The notes under the pieces are model-generated. The model ran no database searches. It had not been told where the DNA came from and was given only the letters and a program-made list of their open reading frames with translations. A program made the translations under genes and the position numbers. A stretch of 60,764 bases of DNA from Halieaceae bacterium UBA5085 (lineage in GTDB: Bacteria > Pseudomonadota > Gammaproteobacteria > Pseudomonadales > Halieaceae). Of the stretch, positions 1 through 8,708 are shown piece by piece (position 1 is the first letter of the stretch; each line of letters begins with the position of its first letter). The DNA lies in assembly GCA_002414665.1 (NCBI GenBank), contig DIAF01000005.1:1-60764 (forward strand), in the 5' to 3' direction.

Positions 1-1184
1 CGATCGTGCTCGCCCTGGTCGCCGTCATTCTGAGCGCACGCTCTCGCCTGGTAAGCAGTGGCGAAGTCGCCATTGAGATCAATGGCGAGAAGACCATTCA
101 TGTGCCCGCCGGTGGCAAGTTGCTGCAAACCTTGTCCGAGAGCGGCTTGTTCCTCCCTTCGGCCTGCGGTGGCGGTGGCACCTGTGCGCAGTGCAAGTGC
201 ATCATCACCGAGGGTGGCGGCGCCATGCTGCCCACCGAGGAGAGCCACTTTACCAAGCGTGATGCACAGGAGGGCTGGCGTCTCAGCTGCCAGACCGCCG
301 TCAAGCAGGACATGAAAATCGAGGTGCCGGAGGAAGTCTTCGGCGTCAAGCAGTGGGAGTGCACTGTAGAGAGCAATCCCAACGTGGCAACTTTCATCAA
401 GGAGTTGACACTGAAGCTGCCTGAAGGCGAGAACGTCGACTTCCGTGCCGGGGGCTATGTCCAGCTCGAATGCCCGCCGCATGTGGTCAAATACAAGGAT
501 TTTGACATCGAGGAGGAATACCGCGGTGACTGGGAGCGCTTCGGCTTCTTCAAGCTGGAATCCCACGTTGACGAGACCACGATCCGGGCCTATTCCATGG
601 CCAACTACCCGGAAGAGCGCGGCGTCGTCAAGTTCAATATCCGCATCGCGACTCCGCCTCCCGGCAGCGAGGGTATTCCACCGGGTGTGATGTCGTCCTG
701 GGTGTTCAACCTGAAGCCGGGCGACAAAGTGAAGGTGTATGGGCCCTTCGGCGAGTTCTTTGCCAAGGACACCGACGCGGAGATGATCTTCATCGGCGGT
801 GGCGCGGGCATGGCCCCCATGCGCTCACATATTTTTGACCAGCTCAAGCGTCTGCAGAGCAAGCGCAAGATTTCCTTCTGGTACGGTGCGCGCTCGCTGC
901 GTGAAATGTTCTATGTCGAGGACTACGACCAGCTCGCCGCAGAGAACGACAACTTTGAATGGCACGTGGCCCTGTCGGACCCCCAGCCCGAGGACAACTG
1001 GGAAGGCCTAACCGGCTTTATCCACAATGTCCTGTACGAAGAGTACCTCAAGGACCACCCTGCACCAGAGGACTGCGAATACTACATGTGCGGTCCGCCG
1101 ATGATGAATGCCGCGGTGGTGCGCATGCTCACAGACATGGGTGTCGAGCCGGAAAACATCCTGCTGGACGACTTCGGCGGTTGA
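1..1184 (+). CDS. nqrF: Na+-translocating NADH:quinone reductase subunit F (5' partial)
   Basis: NqrF is the electron-entry subunit of Na+-NQR, a membrane respiratory complex that oxidises NADH and pumps Na+. The window begins inside the gene, in frame from base 3, so only part of the N-terminal membrane helix is missing. Numbered from the first in-window GTG at 6, a ferredoxin domain carries the 2Fe-2S cysteines C54, C60, C63 and C95. An FAD-binding site (RAYSMANYP, about residue 193) and the NADH-binding site (GGGAGMAPM near 263, CGPPMM near the C-terminus) follow. The stop overlaps the apbE ATG by one base. NqrF is normally the last core subunit, which fits apbE and nqrM following it. Confidence 0.97.
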   Translation, partial: IVLALVAVILSARSRLVSSGEVAIEINGEKTIHVPAGGKLLQTLSESGLFLPSACGGGGTCAQCKCIITEGGGAMLPTEESHFTKRDAQEGWRLSCQTAVKQDMKIEVPEEVFGVKQWECTVESNPNVATFIKELTLKLPEGENVDFRAGGYVQLECPPHVVKYKDFDIEEEYRGDWERFGFFKLESHVDETTIRAYSMANYPEERGVVKFNIRIATPPPGSEGIPPGVMSSWVFNLKPGDKVKVYGPFGEFFAKDTDAEMIFIGGGAGMAPMRSHIFDQLKRLQSKRKISFWYGARSLREMFYVEDYDQLAAENDNFEWHVALSDPQPEDNWEGLTGFIHNVLYEEYLKDHPAPEDCEYYMCGPPMMNAAVVRMLTDMGVEPENILLDDFGG

Positions 1185-2254
1185 TGCACCACAAGCGACA
1201 CAGGGCAAGCCACTCTTCGGGGTGGCTTTTTTGTAGGGCGGCCAGCGCCATACTGGCGGCCCTCCTGCTGGTTTCAGCCTGTTCCCAGCCGGGCACCGGT
1301 GTGGCCCTGTCGGGCGCCACCATGGGCACCACCTGGCACATCACCTATCGCCCGTCCGAAGAAGCGCCACCCCCTGAACAGCTGCAGGTCGTCCTTGAGG
1401 GCCTGCTTGTTGCTCTTAACGCCAGCATGTCCACCTGGCAGATCGACTCGGAGATCAGCCGATTCAATCGCAGCCCCGTCGGCGAGTCGGTTCCTGTTTC
1501 CGAGCACTTTGGGCGGGTCATGGCGCAGGCGCTGCACATTGGCGAGCTGTCCGGCGGTGCCTACGATGTCACCGTGGGTCCACTGGTCGAACTCTGGGGC
1601 TTCGGACCTGTCCAACCGCGTATGGAACTGCCTGACGAACGCGCGATAGACACCGCGCGCGAGCGCGTGGGGCAGCGCTATGTCGAGTTCGATAAGGAAC
1701 TGCAGCGGTTGCGTCGCTTGCGGGACATAGAGTTGGATCTGTCCTCCATTGCCAAGGGGTACGCGGTCGATTTGCTCGCCAGTGCCCTCAGCGAACGTGG
1801 CATCGCGGACTTCCTGGTTGAAGTCGGCGGCGAAATGCGCGTAGCCGGAATCAGCCCGCGCGGCGACGCCTGGCGTGTTGCGATAGAACGGCCCGAGCCC
1901 GGTGCGCGGGCTGTCGCCCTGGGTATCGCGCTGAAAGATATAGCGGTAGCGACCTCGGGCGACTACCGGAACTATTTTGAACTGGATGGCCGCCGCTATT
2001 CGCACAGCATTGATCCACGCACGGGTTATCCGGTAGCACACGATCTGGTGTCGGTCACGGTACTGGCAGAGGACTGCATGACCGCGGATGGCTGGGCGAC
2101 CGCACTCACCGTGCTTGGCGCGGAGGAGGCGCTGGCGCTGGCGGAGGAGCACGGCCTCGCCGTGTATTTAATGCGTCGCGATGGGGAGCGTATCGTGCCG
2201 TTGTACTCCAGCGCATTTGCGCCGTGGCTGGATCAGAGTACCCTGACAGAATAG
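1184..2254 (+). CDS. apbE: FAD:protein FMN transferase, lipoprotein
   Basis: ApbE covalently attaches FMN to threonines of NqrB and NqrC in the periplasm, so its place after nqrF fits Na+-NQR maturation. The 356-residue product has an N-terminal signal ending in a lipobox (LVSAC, lipid cysteine C33). Family motifs are GATMGTTW, DLSSIAKGYAVD, GGEMRVAG, and SHSIDPRTG followed by DCMTADGWATAL. I start it at ATG 1184, which overlaps the nqrF stop (TGATG). A longer reading inside nqrF is open but not supported. A strong intrinsic terminator overlaps codons 8-17; no ATG, GTG or TTG lies between that hairpin and the lipobox. Translational coupling to nqrF is therefore the likeliest way the gene is expressed. 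Confidence 0.93.
   Translation: MHHKRHRASHSSGWLFCRAASAILAALLLVSACSQPGTGVALSGATMGTTWHITYRPSEEAPPPEQLQVVLEGLLVALNASMSTWQIDSEISRFNRSPVGESVPVSEHFGRVMAQALHIGELSGGAYDVTVGPLVELWGFGPVQPRMELPDERAIDTARERVGQRYVEFDKELQRLRRLRDIELDLSSIAKGYAVDLLASALSERGIADFLVEVGGEMRVAGISPRGDAWRVAIERPEPGARAVALGIALKDIAVATSGDYRNYFELDGRRYSHSIDPRTGYPVAHDLVSVTVLAEDCMTADGWATALTVLGAEEALALAEEHGLAVYLMRRDGERIVPLYSSAFAPWLDQSTLTE
1207..1232 (+). terminator. Intrinsic terminator with UUCG tetraloop inside the apbE 5' end
   Basis: AAGCCAC (1207-1213) pairs perfectly with GTGGCTT (1222-1228). The stem continues through a T-G and a C-G pair onto a TTCG tetraloop (1216-1219), and six T's (1227-1232) follow. This is a canonical rho-independent terminator 23 bases after the nqrF stop. 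It lies within the apbE reading frame, so it is either the end of the nqr operon with read-through, or an attenuator that translating ribosomes open. Confidence 0.75.
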
Positions 2255-2272
2255 CGGCCGGGTGCCGCAAGG

Positions 2273-2518
2273 ATGACTGGAATGACCGAATTTGTTCTCG
2301 CCGCCGTGCTGATCGCGGTTGTCATGGGTATTATGGCCGTCGGCGTGCTTATGGGCCGTGGACCGATCAAGGGTTCCTGCGGTGGCATGGGCGCACTCGG
2401 TTTCGATACGGCTTGTGATATCTGTGGCGGGGATCCCGGCCGCTGCGAGAAGGAAACGCGTAACACCGGAGCCACCGAAGACCGGGATGATACGCGTTTC
2501 TATCCGGCGGATCGCTAG
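2273..2518 (+). CDS. nqrM: Na+-NQR maturation protein NqrM
   Basis: NqrM (formerly DUF539) helps deliver iron to the Cys-ligated Fe site between NqrD and NqrE of Na+-NQR. The 81-residue product has one N-terminal membrane helix (about residues 6-28) followed by four cysteines in the family pattern: C37, then CDIC at 48-51 within TACDICGGDP, and a further Cys at 58. A second possible start is ATG 2282, three codons on. It sits 18 bases after apbE, which fits a shared maturation module, and ends 26 bases before the proposed lolC start. Confidence 0.93.
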   Translation: MTGMTEFVLAAVLIAVVMGIMAVGVLMGRGPIKGSCGGMGALGFDTACDICGGDPGRCEKETRNTGATEDRDDTRFYPADR

Positions 2519-2544
2519 AGCCGGCCGCGCACAGGTACACTCCG

Positions 2545-3786
2545 CTGGGCTTCCACTACGCCATCTTCGTTGGCCTGCGCTACAGCTTCAGCCGACGGCG
2601 CAACCGCTTCGCCAGTGTCATAGCGACCGTGTCCATGCTGGGCATGGTACTGGGCGTGGCGAGCCTGATTACCGTGCTATCCATCATGAACGGTTTCGCC
2701 GCGGAACTGCGTGATCGCATTCTGGCGCTGGTACCCCACGGTTTTGTGGTGGCCGCCGAGGGACGCATTGAAGGCTGGCCGCAGCTGGCCGAAGCGCTTG
2801 CCCTGCAGCCCGGCGTTGTCGGTGTAGCGCCGTACCTGACAGACAAGGTGATTTTCTCCGGTCATGGAACCCTGCGGGGTGCCAGCCTGACGGCTATCGA
2901 TGTGCCTCGCCAGACGGCTGTATCGCGTGTCAATGAAGCGATGCTGACCGGCACCCTGGCCGACCTGCAGCAACCTTTCAGCGTGGTGCTGGGCGCGGGT
3001 TTGGCGCGCGGCCTGGGCGTCGCACCCGGCGATACGCTGGACGTAACGCTACCCAGTCTCACGGTTACGCCGCTAGGCACATTTCCGCGCAGTAAACGCC
3101 TGCTGGTGGTCGGGCTGTTTGCGGTCAATGCCCAGCCGGACGGCTATCAGGCCTACGTGTCGCTGGAAACCGGCCAGCGCCTGTTCGCTGCGGGCGACAG
3201 CGTGGACGGACTGCAGCTGCGCACCAGTGATCTGATGCAGGCACCGCGACGGCTGGCTGCACTGCAGCAATCCCTGGCTCCCGGGCTGCTGGCGCGCGAC
3301 TGGACACAAACCCAGGGCAGCCTGTTCCGAGCGGTCAAAATGGAGAAAATCATGGTCGGGCTGTTGCTGCTGAGTGTGGTCGCCGTGGCGGCATTCAATA
3401 TCGTATCCACGCTGGTCATGGCGGTGGCCGAAAAACGCGGTGACATTGCGGTGCTGCGCACAATGGGAGCCCGCGCCGGCGGCATTATGGCGATTTTCTT
3501 TGCCCATGGGCTGGGCCTTGCCTGCGCAGGCATTGGTGTCGGGGCCGCATTGGGCGTGCTACTGGCGAGCCACATTGCCCGGATTACGGCGGCCCTGGAG
3601 CAGTGGCTGGGTGTGAAGTTGTTTGACCCGTCCGTATATTTTATCAGCGAGTTGCCGGCACGTTTGCAGTGGCAGGACGTCGCAGCTGTGATTGCAGCAT
3701 CACTGCTGCTCAGCCTTCTGGCGAGTGTTTACCCCGCGTGGCGGGCCTCGCGTATCGCGCCGGCCGAGGTGTTACGTTATGAATGA
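2545..3786 (+). CDS. lolC: Lipoprotein-releasing ABC transporter permease LolC
   Basis: LolC is one of two permease subunits of LolCDE, which extracts lipoproteins from the inner membrane and hands them to LolA; LolC docks LolA. The MacB/FtsX-type layout is clear: a first helix running into VLSIMNGF, a large periplasmic domain, and three C-terminal helices ending in LRYE. The first ATG/GTG/TTG is GTG 2629, but conserved N-terminal sequence (FVGLRYS, then RRRNRF) is encoded upstream of it. E. coli LolC begins MYQPVALFIGLRY. Here the corresponding codons read AGG-Tyr-Thr-Pro-Leu from 2533, with no ATG. I place the start provisionally at CTG 2545, nine bases after a weak CAGG. The stop overlaps lolD by eight bases. 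Confidence 0.85.
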   Translation: MGFHYAIFVGLRYSFSRRRNRFASVIATVSMLGMVLGVASLITVLSIMNGFAAELRDRILALVPHGFVVAAEGRIEGWPQLAEALALQPGVVGVAPYLTDKVIFSGHGTLRGASLTAIDVPRQTAVSRVNEAMLTGTLADLQQPFSVVLGAGLARGLGVAPGDTLDVTLPSLTVTPLGTFPRSKRLLVVGLFAVNAQPDGYQAYVSLETGQRLFAAGDSVDGLQLRTSDLMQAPRRLAALQQSLAPGLLARDWTQTQGSLFRAVKMEKIMVGLLLLSVVAVAAFNIVSTLVMAVAEKRGDIAVLRTMGARAGGIMAIFFAHGLGLACAGIGVGAALGVLLASHIARITAALEQWLGVKLFDPSVYFISELPARLQWQDVAAVIAASLLLSLLASVYPAWRASRIAPAEVLRYE

Positions 3787-4474
3787 TACGTTGGTGCTCC
3801 GTTGCGAGCAGTTGGGCCGTGTCTACCGGGATGGCACTCGCGAGGTGCAGGTTCTCAGCCAGGTTGAACTGGCCCTGCGTGACGGGGAAAAGGTTGCGAT
3901 TGTCGGGGCCTCGGGGTCCGGAAAATCAACGCTGCTCAATCTGCTCGGTGGCCTGGACACGCCCACGACAGGCCGGGTACTGATTCGCGGACAGGACCTT
4001 GCCGAGCTGGGGGAGCGCGCTCTGTGCCGCTGGCGCAACCAGCATCTCGGCTTCGTCTATCAGTTTCACCATCTGCTGCCGGAATTCGATGCCAGGGAGA
4101 ACGTTGCCATGCCTCTGTTGATAGGCGGGCAGTCGCGCCGCAGTGCGTGGAAGTCGGCGGAGGCCGTGCTGGAACAGGTCGGTATGCACCACCGTTTTCA
4201 GCATCGCCCCGGAGAGCTATCCGGTGGGGAACGTCAGCGGGTGGCGATTGCCCGTGCTCTGGTCACCCGGCCCGATTGCGTGCTGATGGACGAACCCACT
4301 GGAAACCTCGACCCCGAGTCGGCGCAGCAGGTGCTGGCATTGATTGACTCCCTCAGTGCCTCACGGACCGGGTTTATTGTGGTCACTCACGATCCGTACA
4401 TCGCGCGGCGCATGGATCGAACGCTGGCGTTGCGGCAGGGTGCGCTGCGGGAGCAGCCTGATGCGGCTGCGTGA
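3779..4474 (+). CDS. lolD: Lipoprotein-releasing system ATP-binding protein LolD
   Basis: LolD is the cytoplasmic ATPase driving LolCE. The 231-residue protein has Walker A GASGSGKST, the LolD/MacB-type Q-loop region (FVYQFHHLLPEF), the ABC signature LSGGERQRVAIARAL, Walker B VLMDEPTGNLD and the H-loop VTHD. The start ATG 3779 overlaps the end of lolC by eight bases; an upstream open extension inside lolC lacks homology. The 3' end overlaps lolE by 14 bases, so the three genes are translationally coupled. Confidence 0.97.
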   Translation: MNDTLVLRCEQLGRVYRDGTREVQVLSQVELALRDGEKVAIVGASGSGKSTLLNLLGGLDTPTTGRVLIRGQDLAELGERALCRWRNQHLGFVYQFHHLLPEFDARENVAMPLLIGGQSRRSAWKSAEAVLEQVGMHHRFQHRPGELSGGERQRVAIARALVTRPDCVLMDEPTGNLDPESAQQVLALIDSLSASRTGFIVVTHDPYIARRMDRTLALRQGALREQPDAAA

Positions 4475-5696
4475 CCAGGGGCGTATTGCCCTGCGCTACA
4501 GCTTCGCGTTTGGGCGCGGCTACCTGTCGACCTTCCTCGCCTCGCTCTCGGCGCTGGGCCTGATCCTCGCAATCGCCCTGCTGATTGCCGTACTCTCGGT
4601 GATGAACGGTTTTGACAAAGAGATGCGCGAGCGGATCCTGGACCTGGTGCCGCACGTCAGCGTCTACGCCACCGACCCATTGATCGACTGGCAGCCGGTT
4701 GCCTCTGCCATACGGGCGCGGCCGGAAGTGCAATCAGTGCAACCGTTTGTGCAGTTCGACGCACTGTTCATGCGCGGTCGCGACATTGAGACAGGTATCG
4801 GTATGGGGTTGCCCGGCGCCGGGCACGAGGGGCTGCTGGCCGCACTGGATCCTGATCTGCAGCAGCGCTTCGCTGCAGAACCCTCGGGGCTGCTCCTGGG
4901 CAGCGGTCTCGCGAATCGACTGGGCGCCGTGCCCGGTGATGTGCTGACATTGATCGTCCCTGGCGCGGACAGCAACAACCCGGCGGGGACGCGGTTTGCC
5001 GCAGTCACCCTGCTGGGGCTGCTGTCGACAGGCACTGAGTTGGACGAGTCCGCTGCCGTAGTGCGTCTGGAACTCGCCTCGGAGCTGGCGGGGCTCTCCG
5101 GTGGCATAACGGGTTTGCAGGTGCGTGTAGCGGATCTGTTCAATGTGCACGCCCTTGGTTGGTCACTGCTGGCTGACCTGCCACTGGGTTACTACACCAC
5201 AAACTGGATGATGACCCACGGGAACCTGTATTCCGCTATTCAGCTATCACGGGATCTGGTCAGTATTCTGTTGTTCTCCATCATAGGCGTTGCCGCGTTT
5301 AATGTGGTCTCCTCCCTGGTGCTGGTGGTGTTTGACAAGCAGGGCGATATCGCGATTCTTCGCACGCTGGGCGCTTCCGGCGCAGACATCACCGGCATTT
5401 TTCTCCTGCAGGGCGCCATGATCGGCGTTATCGGAGCGTTGCTTGGGAGCCTGTCCGGGGTGCTGTTGAGTCTCGGTATCCCCCGTCTGGTGGTGGCGCT
5501 GGAACAGCTGCTGGGGATGCGTTTTCTTAGCACCGACGTGTATCCGGTGTCATTTTTGCCGGTGGAGATCCTGGCATCGGATGTGGCTTGGGTGTCGCTG
5601 GTGGCTTTTATGCTTTGCGTGTTGGCCGCTCTGTATCCGGCGCGGCGCGCTGCACGCCTTGCACCGGCGCAGATTCTGCATCAGGAGCGGGTTTAA
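4461..5696 (+). CDS. lolE: Lipoprotein-releasing ABC transporter permease LolE
   Basis: LolE is the second permease of LolCDE and opens to admit lipoproteins. The 411-residue product has the same plan as LolC: an N-terminal helix running into AVLSVMNGFDKEM, a periplasmic domain, and three C-terminal helices with the FtsX-like signature (KQGDIAILRTLGAS). The start ATG 4461 has GGGAG upstream and overlaps lolD. LolC and LolE are clearly distinct sequences, so this is a heteromeric LolCDE and not a LolF-type system. The last 89 bases overlap, tail to tail, the C-terminal coding region of the DUF2062 gene on the other strand. Confidence 0.95.
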   Translation: MRLRDQGRIALRYSFAFGRGYLSTFLASLSALGLILAIALLIAVLSVMNGFDKEMRERILDLVPHVSVYATDPLIDWQPVASAIRARPEVQSVQPFVQFDALFMRGRDIETGIGMGLPGAGHEGLLAALDPDLQQRFAAEPSGLLLGSGLANRLGAVPGDVLTLIVPGADSNNPAGTRFAAVTLLGLLSTGTELDESAAVVRLELASELAGLSGGITGLQVRVADLFNVHALGWSLLADLPLGYYTTNWMMTHGNLYSAIQLSRDLVSILLFSIIGVAAFNVVSSLVLVVFDKQGDIAILRTLGASGADITGIFLLQGAMIGVIGALLGSLSGVLLSLGIPRLVVALEQLLGMRFLSTDVYPVSFLPVEILASDVAWVSLVAFMLCVLAALYPARRAARLAPAQILHQERV

Positions 5697-6225
5697 CCGT
5701 TAGCGCCCGGGTCTGCCGACGTGCCCGGCGCTTGCGCCAGTGATGTGCCACTCGCCAGCGCCACAGCAGATTGACCGCCGTATATCCCAATGAGCCAAAC
5801 AGCAGGCCGCAGAGCAGGCTGCCCACCAGCAGTGGCTTCCAGATCATCTCGATACGATCTGTTATCCAGGTAAGGCTCAGTTCAAACTCCAAAACATGCA
5901 CCGGTGCATCAATCAGCAGTGCGCCTACCCTGTAGGAAAGATAGAACACCGCCGGCATGGTTACCGGATTGGTGATCCACACCAGTGCCACGGACATCGG
6001 CAGATTGCAGCGCAGTAGCACCGCCAGTACGGCGGCTACCAACATCTGTCCGGGTACCGGCAGAAACGCCACGAAGACGCCGACAAAAAAAGCCATGGAC
6101 GCGGAGAAGCGATTGATATGCCACAGGTTGGGTTGGTATATCCAGTCTCCCAGCACGCGCAGGCTGTCGATATTGCGGATACGGCTGGGCGTGGGTAACC
6201 ACTGTTTCAGGGTTTTTCGGGGCAT
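5608..6225 (-). CDS. DUF2062 family membrane protein
   Basis: This 205-residue inner-membrane protein belongs to the DUF2062 family, whose function is not established. It shows the hallmark amphipathic and membrane core: FFVGVFVAFLPVPGQM around residues 46-61 and WITNPVTMPAVFYLSYR at about 83-99, then a further long helix at about 130-155. The basic C-terminal tail (HHWRKRRARRQTR and beyond) is not part of the conserved domain. That tail is encoded by bases antisense to the end of lolE. The gene diverges from comEC across 119 bases. Confidence 0.85.
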   Translation of the reverse strand: MPRKTLKQWLPTPSRIRNIDSLRVLGDWIYQPNLWHINRFSASMAFFVGVFVAFLPVPGQMLVAAVLAVLLRCNLPMSVALVWITNPVTMPAVFYLSYRVGALLIDAPVHVLEFELSLTWITDRIEMIWKPLLVGSLLCGLLFGSLGYTAVNLLWRWRVAHHWRKRRARRQTRALTVKPAPDAESAPVQGVQRAAPDTERPTRKA

Positions 6226-6344
6226 GGGCGGTCTGGCTGGTTTTGGTGTGTATAAAGGGGGCTACGTCGTGTTTCAGTGCGCGCTGGTAACCACCAACTC
6301 GGTCCTGCGCGTATTATGGCGGCAATTCACTCGGCAAACCACCG

Positions 6345-8642
6345 ATGCCCGCGCTGCTGACAGCGTTTCTTGCCGGCGCGGTGCTCTGGTCATTCGCGTC
6401 ACAGGCCGGGCCAGTCTGGCTGCCGCCGCTGCTCGTGGTCATGGCAGTGGTTGCCTGGCGCGGCGGCAGTCGTATCCATCAGCTGTGTGCGGCATTGCTG
6501 TTGGGTCTTGCGGTGGGCACCTGCTACGCGCACGTGTGGCAGGCGCAGCGGCTCCCGGTTGCCTGTGAGCGCCTGCCACTGTGGGTAGAAGGCCGTATAT
6601 CGGGCTTGCCACAGGTGTACGTAGCGGCAGATGGGCGTCAATGGCAACGTTTCCAACTGGCGCTGGAGCATCCGCCGGGCCACGGCTGTAAGGGTCCGGA
6701 ACAGCTGCTGTTGACAGACAGCACGGGCCTCGCCCTGTTGCCAGGGGAACGCTGGCGGTTTCTGGTCCGGTTGCGCCTGCCCTGGGGTCTCGAGAACCCC
6801 GGTGCCAGTAATCGGCAGCGCTGGTTCGCAGAAACCGGCATAGACGCGGTGGGCAGCGTCAGCAGCACTGCCCCGGCGCAGCGTCTGGAGGAGGGTGGCT
6901 GGCGCAGCGCGCACCAGCGACTGCGACACCGGCTCAGCGCCAGGATCAGCCGGTCGCAGGGCGCAAGCCCTGCGGCACCGATAGTGGCGGCATTGGCGGT
7001 CGCGGATCGCAGCGCGCTTGACCCCGGTCTCTGGCGGATATTCCAGCAATTCGGCGTTGGTCACCTGCTGGTCATCTCGGGGCTGCATGTGGGGATGGTA
7101 GCCGCCTGCGGCCTGTTACTGGGTGGTGGTTTCGCCCGTCTCCTGCTCATGTTCGGTGTCTCCCGGTGGAATCATCTGCCGGCGCCCGTAGCAGCACTGA
7201 TTCTCGCCACGCTGTACACCGCTCTGGCGGGCTTTTCACTGGCGACGTCGCGGGCGTGGCTGATGTTGGTCACGTTGCTCTGTGCGCGGCTGTGTGGCCG
7301 TCCCGCATTCACAGCCCGCAACCTGCTGCTCGCCGCAGTGGTGCTGGTGGCCATCAACCCACTCGCCGTGCTGGGCGCGGGTTTCTGGCTTTCGTTTTCT
7401 GCGGTGGCGTGCCTACTCTGGTTCAGCGCCTGGCGGCGCAGGCGTGGTGTTTGGTTGCGTGCCCACGGTTTCATGGCCGTGGCAATGCTTCCCCTCAGCG
7501 GCGCATGGTTCGGCGGGGCCAGCCTGGTCGCCGCGATCAGCAACGCCCTGCTGGTGCCGATGGTCGGGGCGTTTGTCGTGCCTGTGGTACTTGCCGGAAC
7601 CCTCTTTGCCCTGTTGGGCAGTAGTCTGGCTGAACCGCTCTGGAGCCTCGCCGCGTGGCCCTTCGAACGACTGCTCCCGGCCGCAACGGCTTTGGCGGCA
7701 CGCTATCCGTCAGGGGTTTACCGGGAGCTGACAGCCACCCCACTGGCCTTGTGTCTGGCCGGTGCTGCGCCAGCACTTGCCTGCCTCCCCCTGCGTTGGC
7801 CCCGCAAGACACTGCTGCTCATACTGCTACTGCCCTTGCTGCTGCCGTTTGCAGCCCATCGAGTGGCAAGCCCGCGTGCAGTGCATGTGATGGTTCTGGA
7901 CGTCGGGCAGGGGACCTCAGTGCTGGTGTACGACCGGGATCACGCCTTGCTCTACGATACCGGAGGCGGCGCCCCGGAGGGGGTGCCGGTGGCAGAACGC
8001 GCTATCCTCCCTGTGCTGCGCCAGCGCGGTATCCGCCGCCTGAATACGCTGCTGGTTAGCCACGGTGACCGCGACCACAGCGCCGGACTCGCCAGTCTGC
8101 AGGCGGCACTGTCACCTGCCAGGCTTCTGGTCGGCGCCGACCTGTCCGGCACCCCGGACGCCCAACCCTGCCGCGCCGGGCTGGCGTGGCAATGGCGCGA
8201 CGATGTGCGCTTTCAGCTACTCGCGCCTGTGCCCGGCGAGCGCCTCAGTCGCAACGATGGCTCCTGTGTGCTGCGTGCCGTGCTCCCGGGTACCGAACTG
8301 CTGCTGCCCGGTGACATCAGTGCGGCCCGGGAAAGAGTACTGGTTCGCTATTGGGGCGAACACTTGCGCAGCCGCCTTGCTTTGGCAGCGCATCACGGGA
8401 GCCAGACCTCGTCATCGTGGGCCTGGCTTGGGCACGTCCGGCCCGGGCTGGTGATCTATACAAACGGACGGGCCAACGCCTTCGGCCACCCCGCCGCCGG
8501 TGTGGTACGGCGGCATCAGGCGTTGGGAATTGAGGCACTCAGTACGGCAGATACAGGGGCGCTTGAGTGGGTGCTGGAGCCCGGTAAACCACCGGGCCTG
8601 CTGCAGCACCGGGCGCTGCGACCGCGGTACTGGAAGCACTAG
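6345..8642 (+). CDS. comEC: DNA internalization/competence protein ComEC/Rec2
   Basis: ComEC forms the inner-membrane channel through which single-stranded DNA enters during natural transformation. The 765-residue protein has N-terminal helices and an OB-like DUF4131 region, the multi-pass Competence domain (GHLLVISGLHVGM at about residue 235), and a C-terminal metallo-beta-lactamase-like domain. The latter shows LDVGQGTSVLV, SHGDRDHSAGL and AAHHGSQTSSS, all of the nuclease-like type. ATG 6345 has no clear Shine-Dalgarno. No other competence genes are in the window. Presence of comEC alone does not prove the strain is transformable. Confidence 0.95.
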   Translation: MPALLTAFLAGAVLWSFASQAGPVWLPPLLVVMAVVAWRGGSRIHQLCAALLLGLAVGTCYAHVWQAQRLPVACERLPLWVEGRISGLPQVYVAADGRQWQRFQLALEHPPGHGCKGPEQLLLTDSTGLALLPGERWRFLVRLRLPWGLENPGASNRQRWFAETGIDAVGSVSSTAPAQRLEEGGWRSAHQRLRHRLSARISRSQGASPAAPIVAALAVADRSALDPGLWRIFQQFGVGHLLVISGLHVGMVAACGLLLGGGFARLLLMFGVSRWNHLPAPVAALILATLYTALAGFSLATSRAWLMLVTLLCARLCGRPAFTARNLLLAAVVLVAINPLAVLGAGFWLSFSAVACLLWFSAWRRRRGVWLRAHGFMAVAMLPLSGAWFGGASLVAAISNALLVPMVGAFVVPVVLAGTLFALLGSSLAEPLWSLAAWPFERLLPAATALAARYPSGVYRELTATPLALCLAGAAPALACLPLRWPRKTLLLILLLPLLLPFAAHRVASPRAVHVMVLDVGQGTSVLVYDRDHALLYDTGGGAPEGVPVAERAILPVLRQRGIRRLNTLLVSHGDRDHSAGLASLQAALSPARLLVGADLSGTPDAQPCRAGLAWQWRDDVRFQLLAPVPGERLSRNDGSCVLRAVLPGTELLLPGDISAARERVLVRYWGEHLRSRLALAAHHGSQTSSSWAWLGHVRPGLVIYTNGRANAFGHPAAGVVRRHQALGIEALSTADTGALEWVLEPGKPPGLLQHRALRPRYWKH

Positions 8643-8650
8643 CGTGCAGT

Positions 8651-8679
8651 TTCGCAGGCCTCTGGCCTGTGCGTATAAT
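8651..8679 (+). promoter_or_regulatory. Predicted sigma-70 promoter for the exbB-exbD-msbA operon
   Basis: A perfect -10 TATAAT (8674-8679) lies 17 bases after TTCGCA (8651-8656), a 4/6 match to the -35 consensus. It sits just after the comEC stop. Transcription would begin near 8686, giving a very short leader to GTG 8709. Confidence 0.6.
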
Positions 8680-8708
8680 GCAGGCCACACTTGCAATGGA
8701 CATCGATT

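Noticed and set aside
2533..3786. lolC as a pseudogene because it lacks a normal start
   Set aside because: The frame is intact through all conserved regions and overlaps lolD normally; an essential gene under purifying pattern is more likely to use a rare start or to carry a single base-call error.
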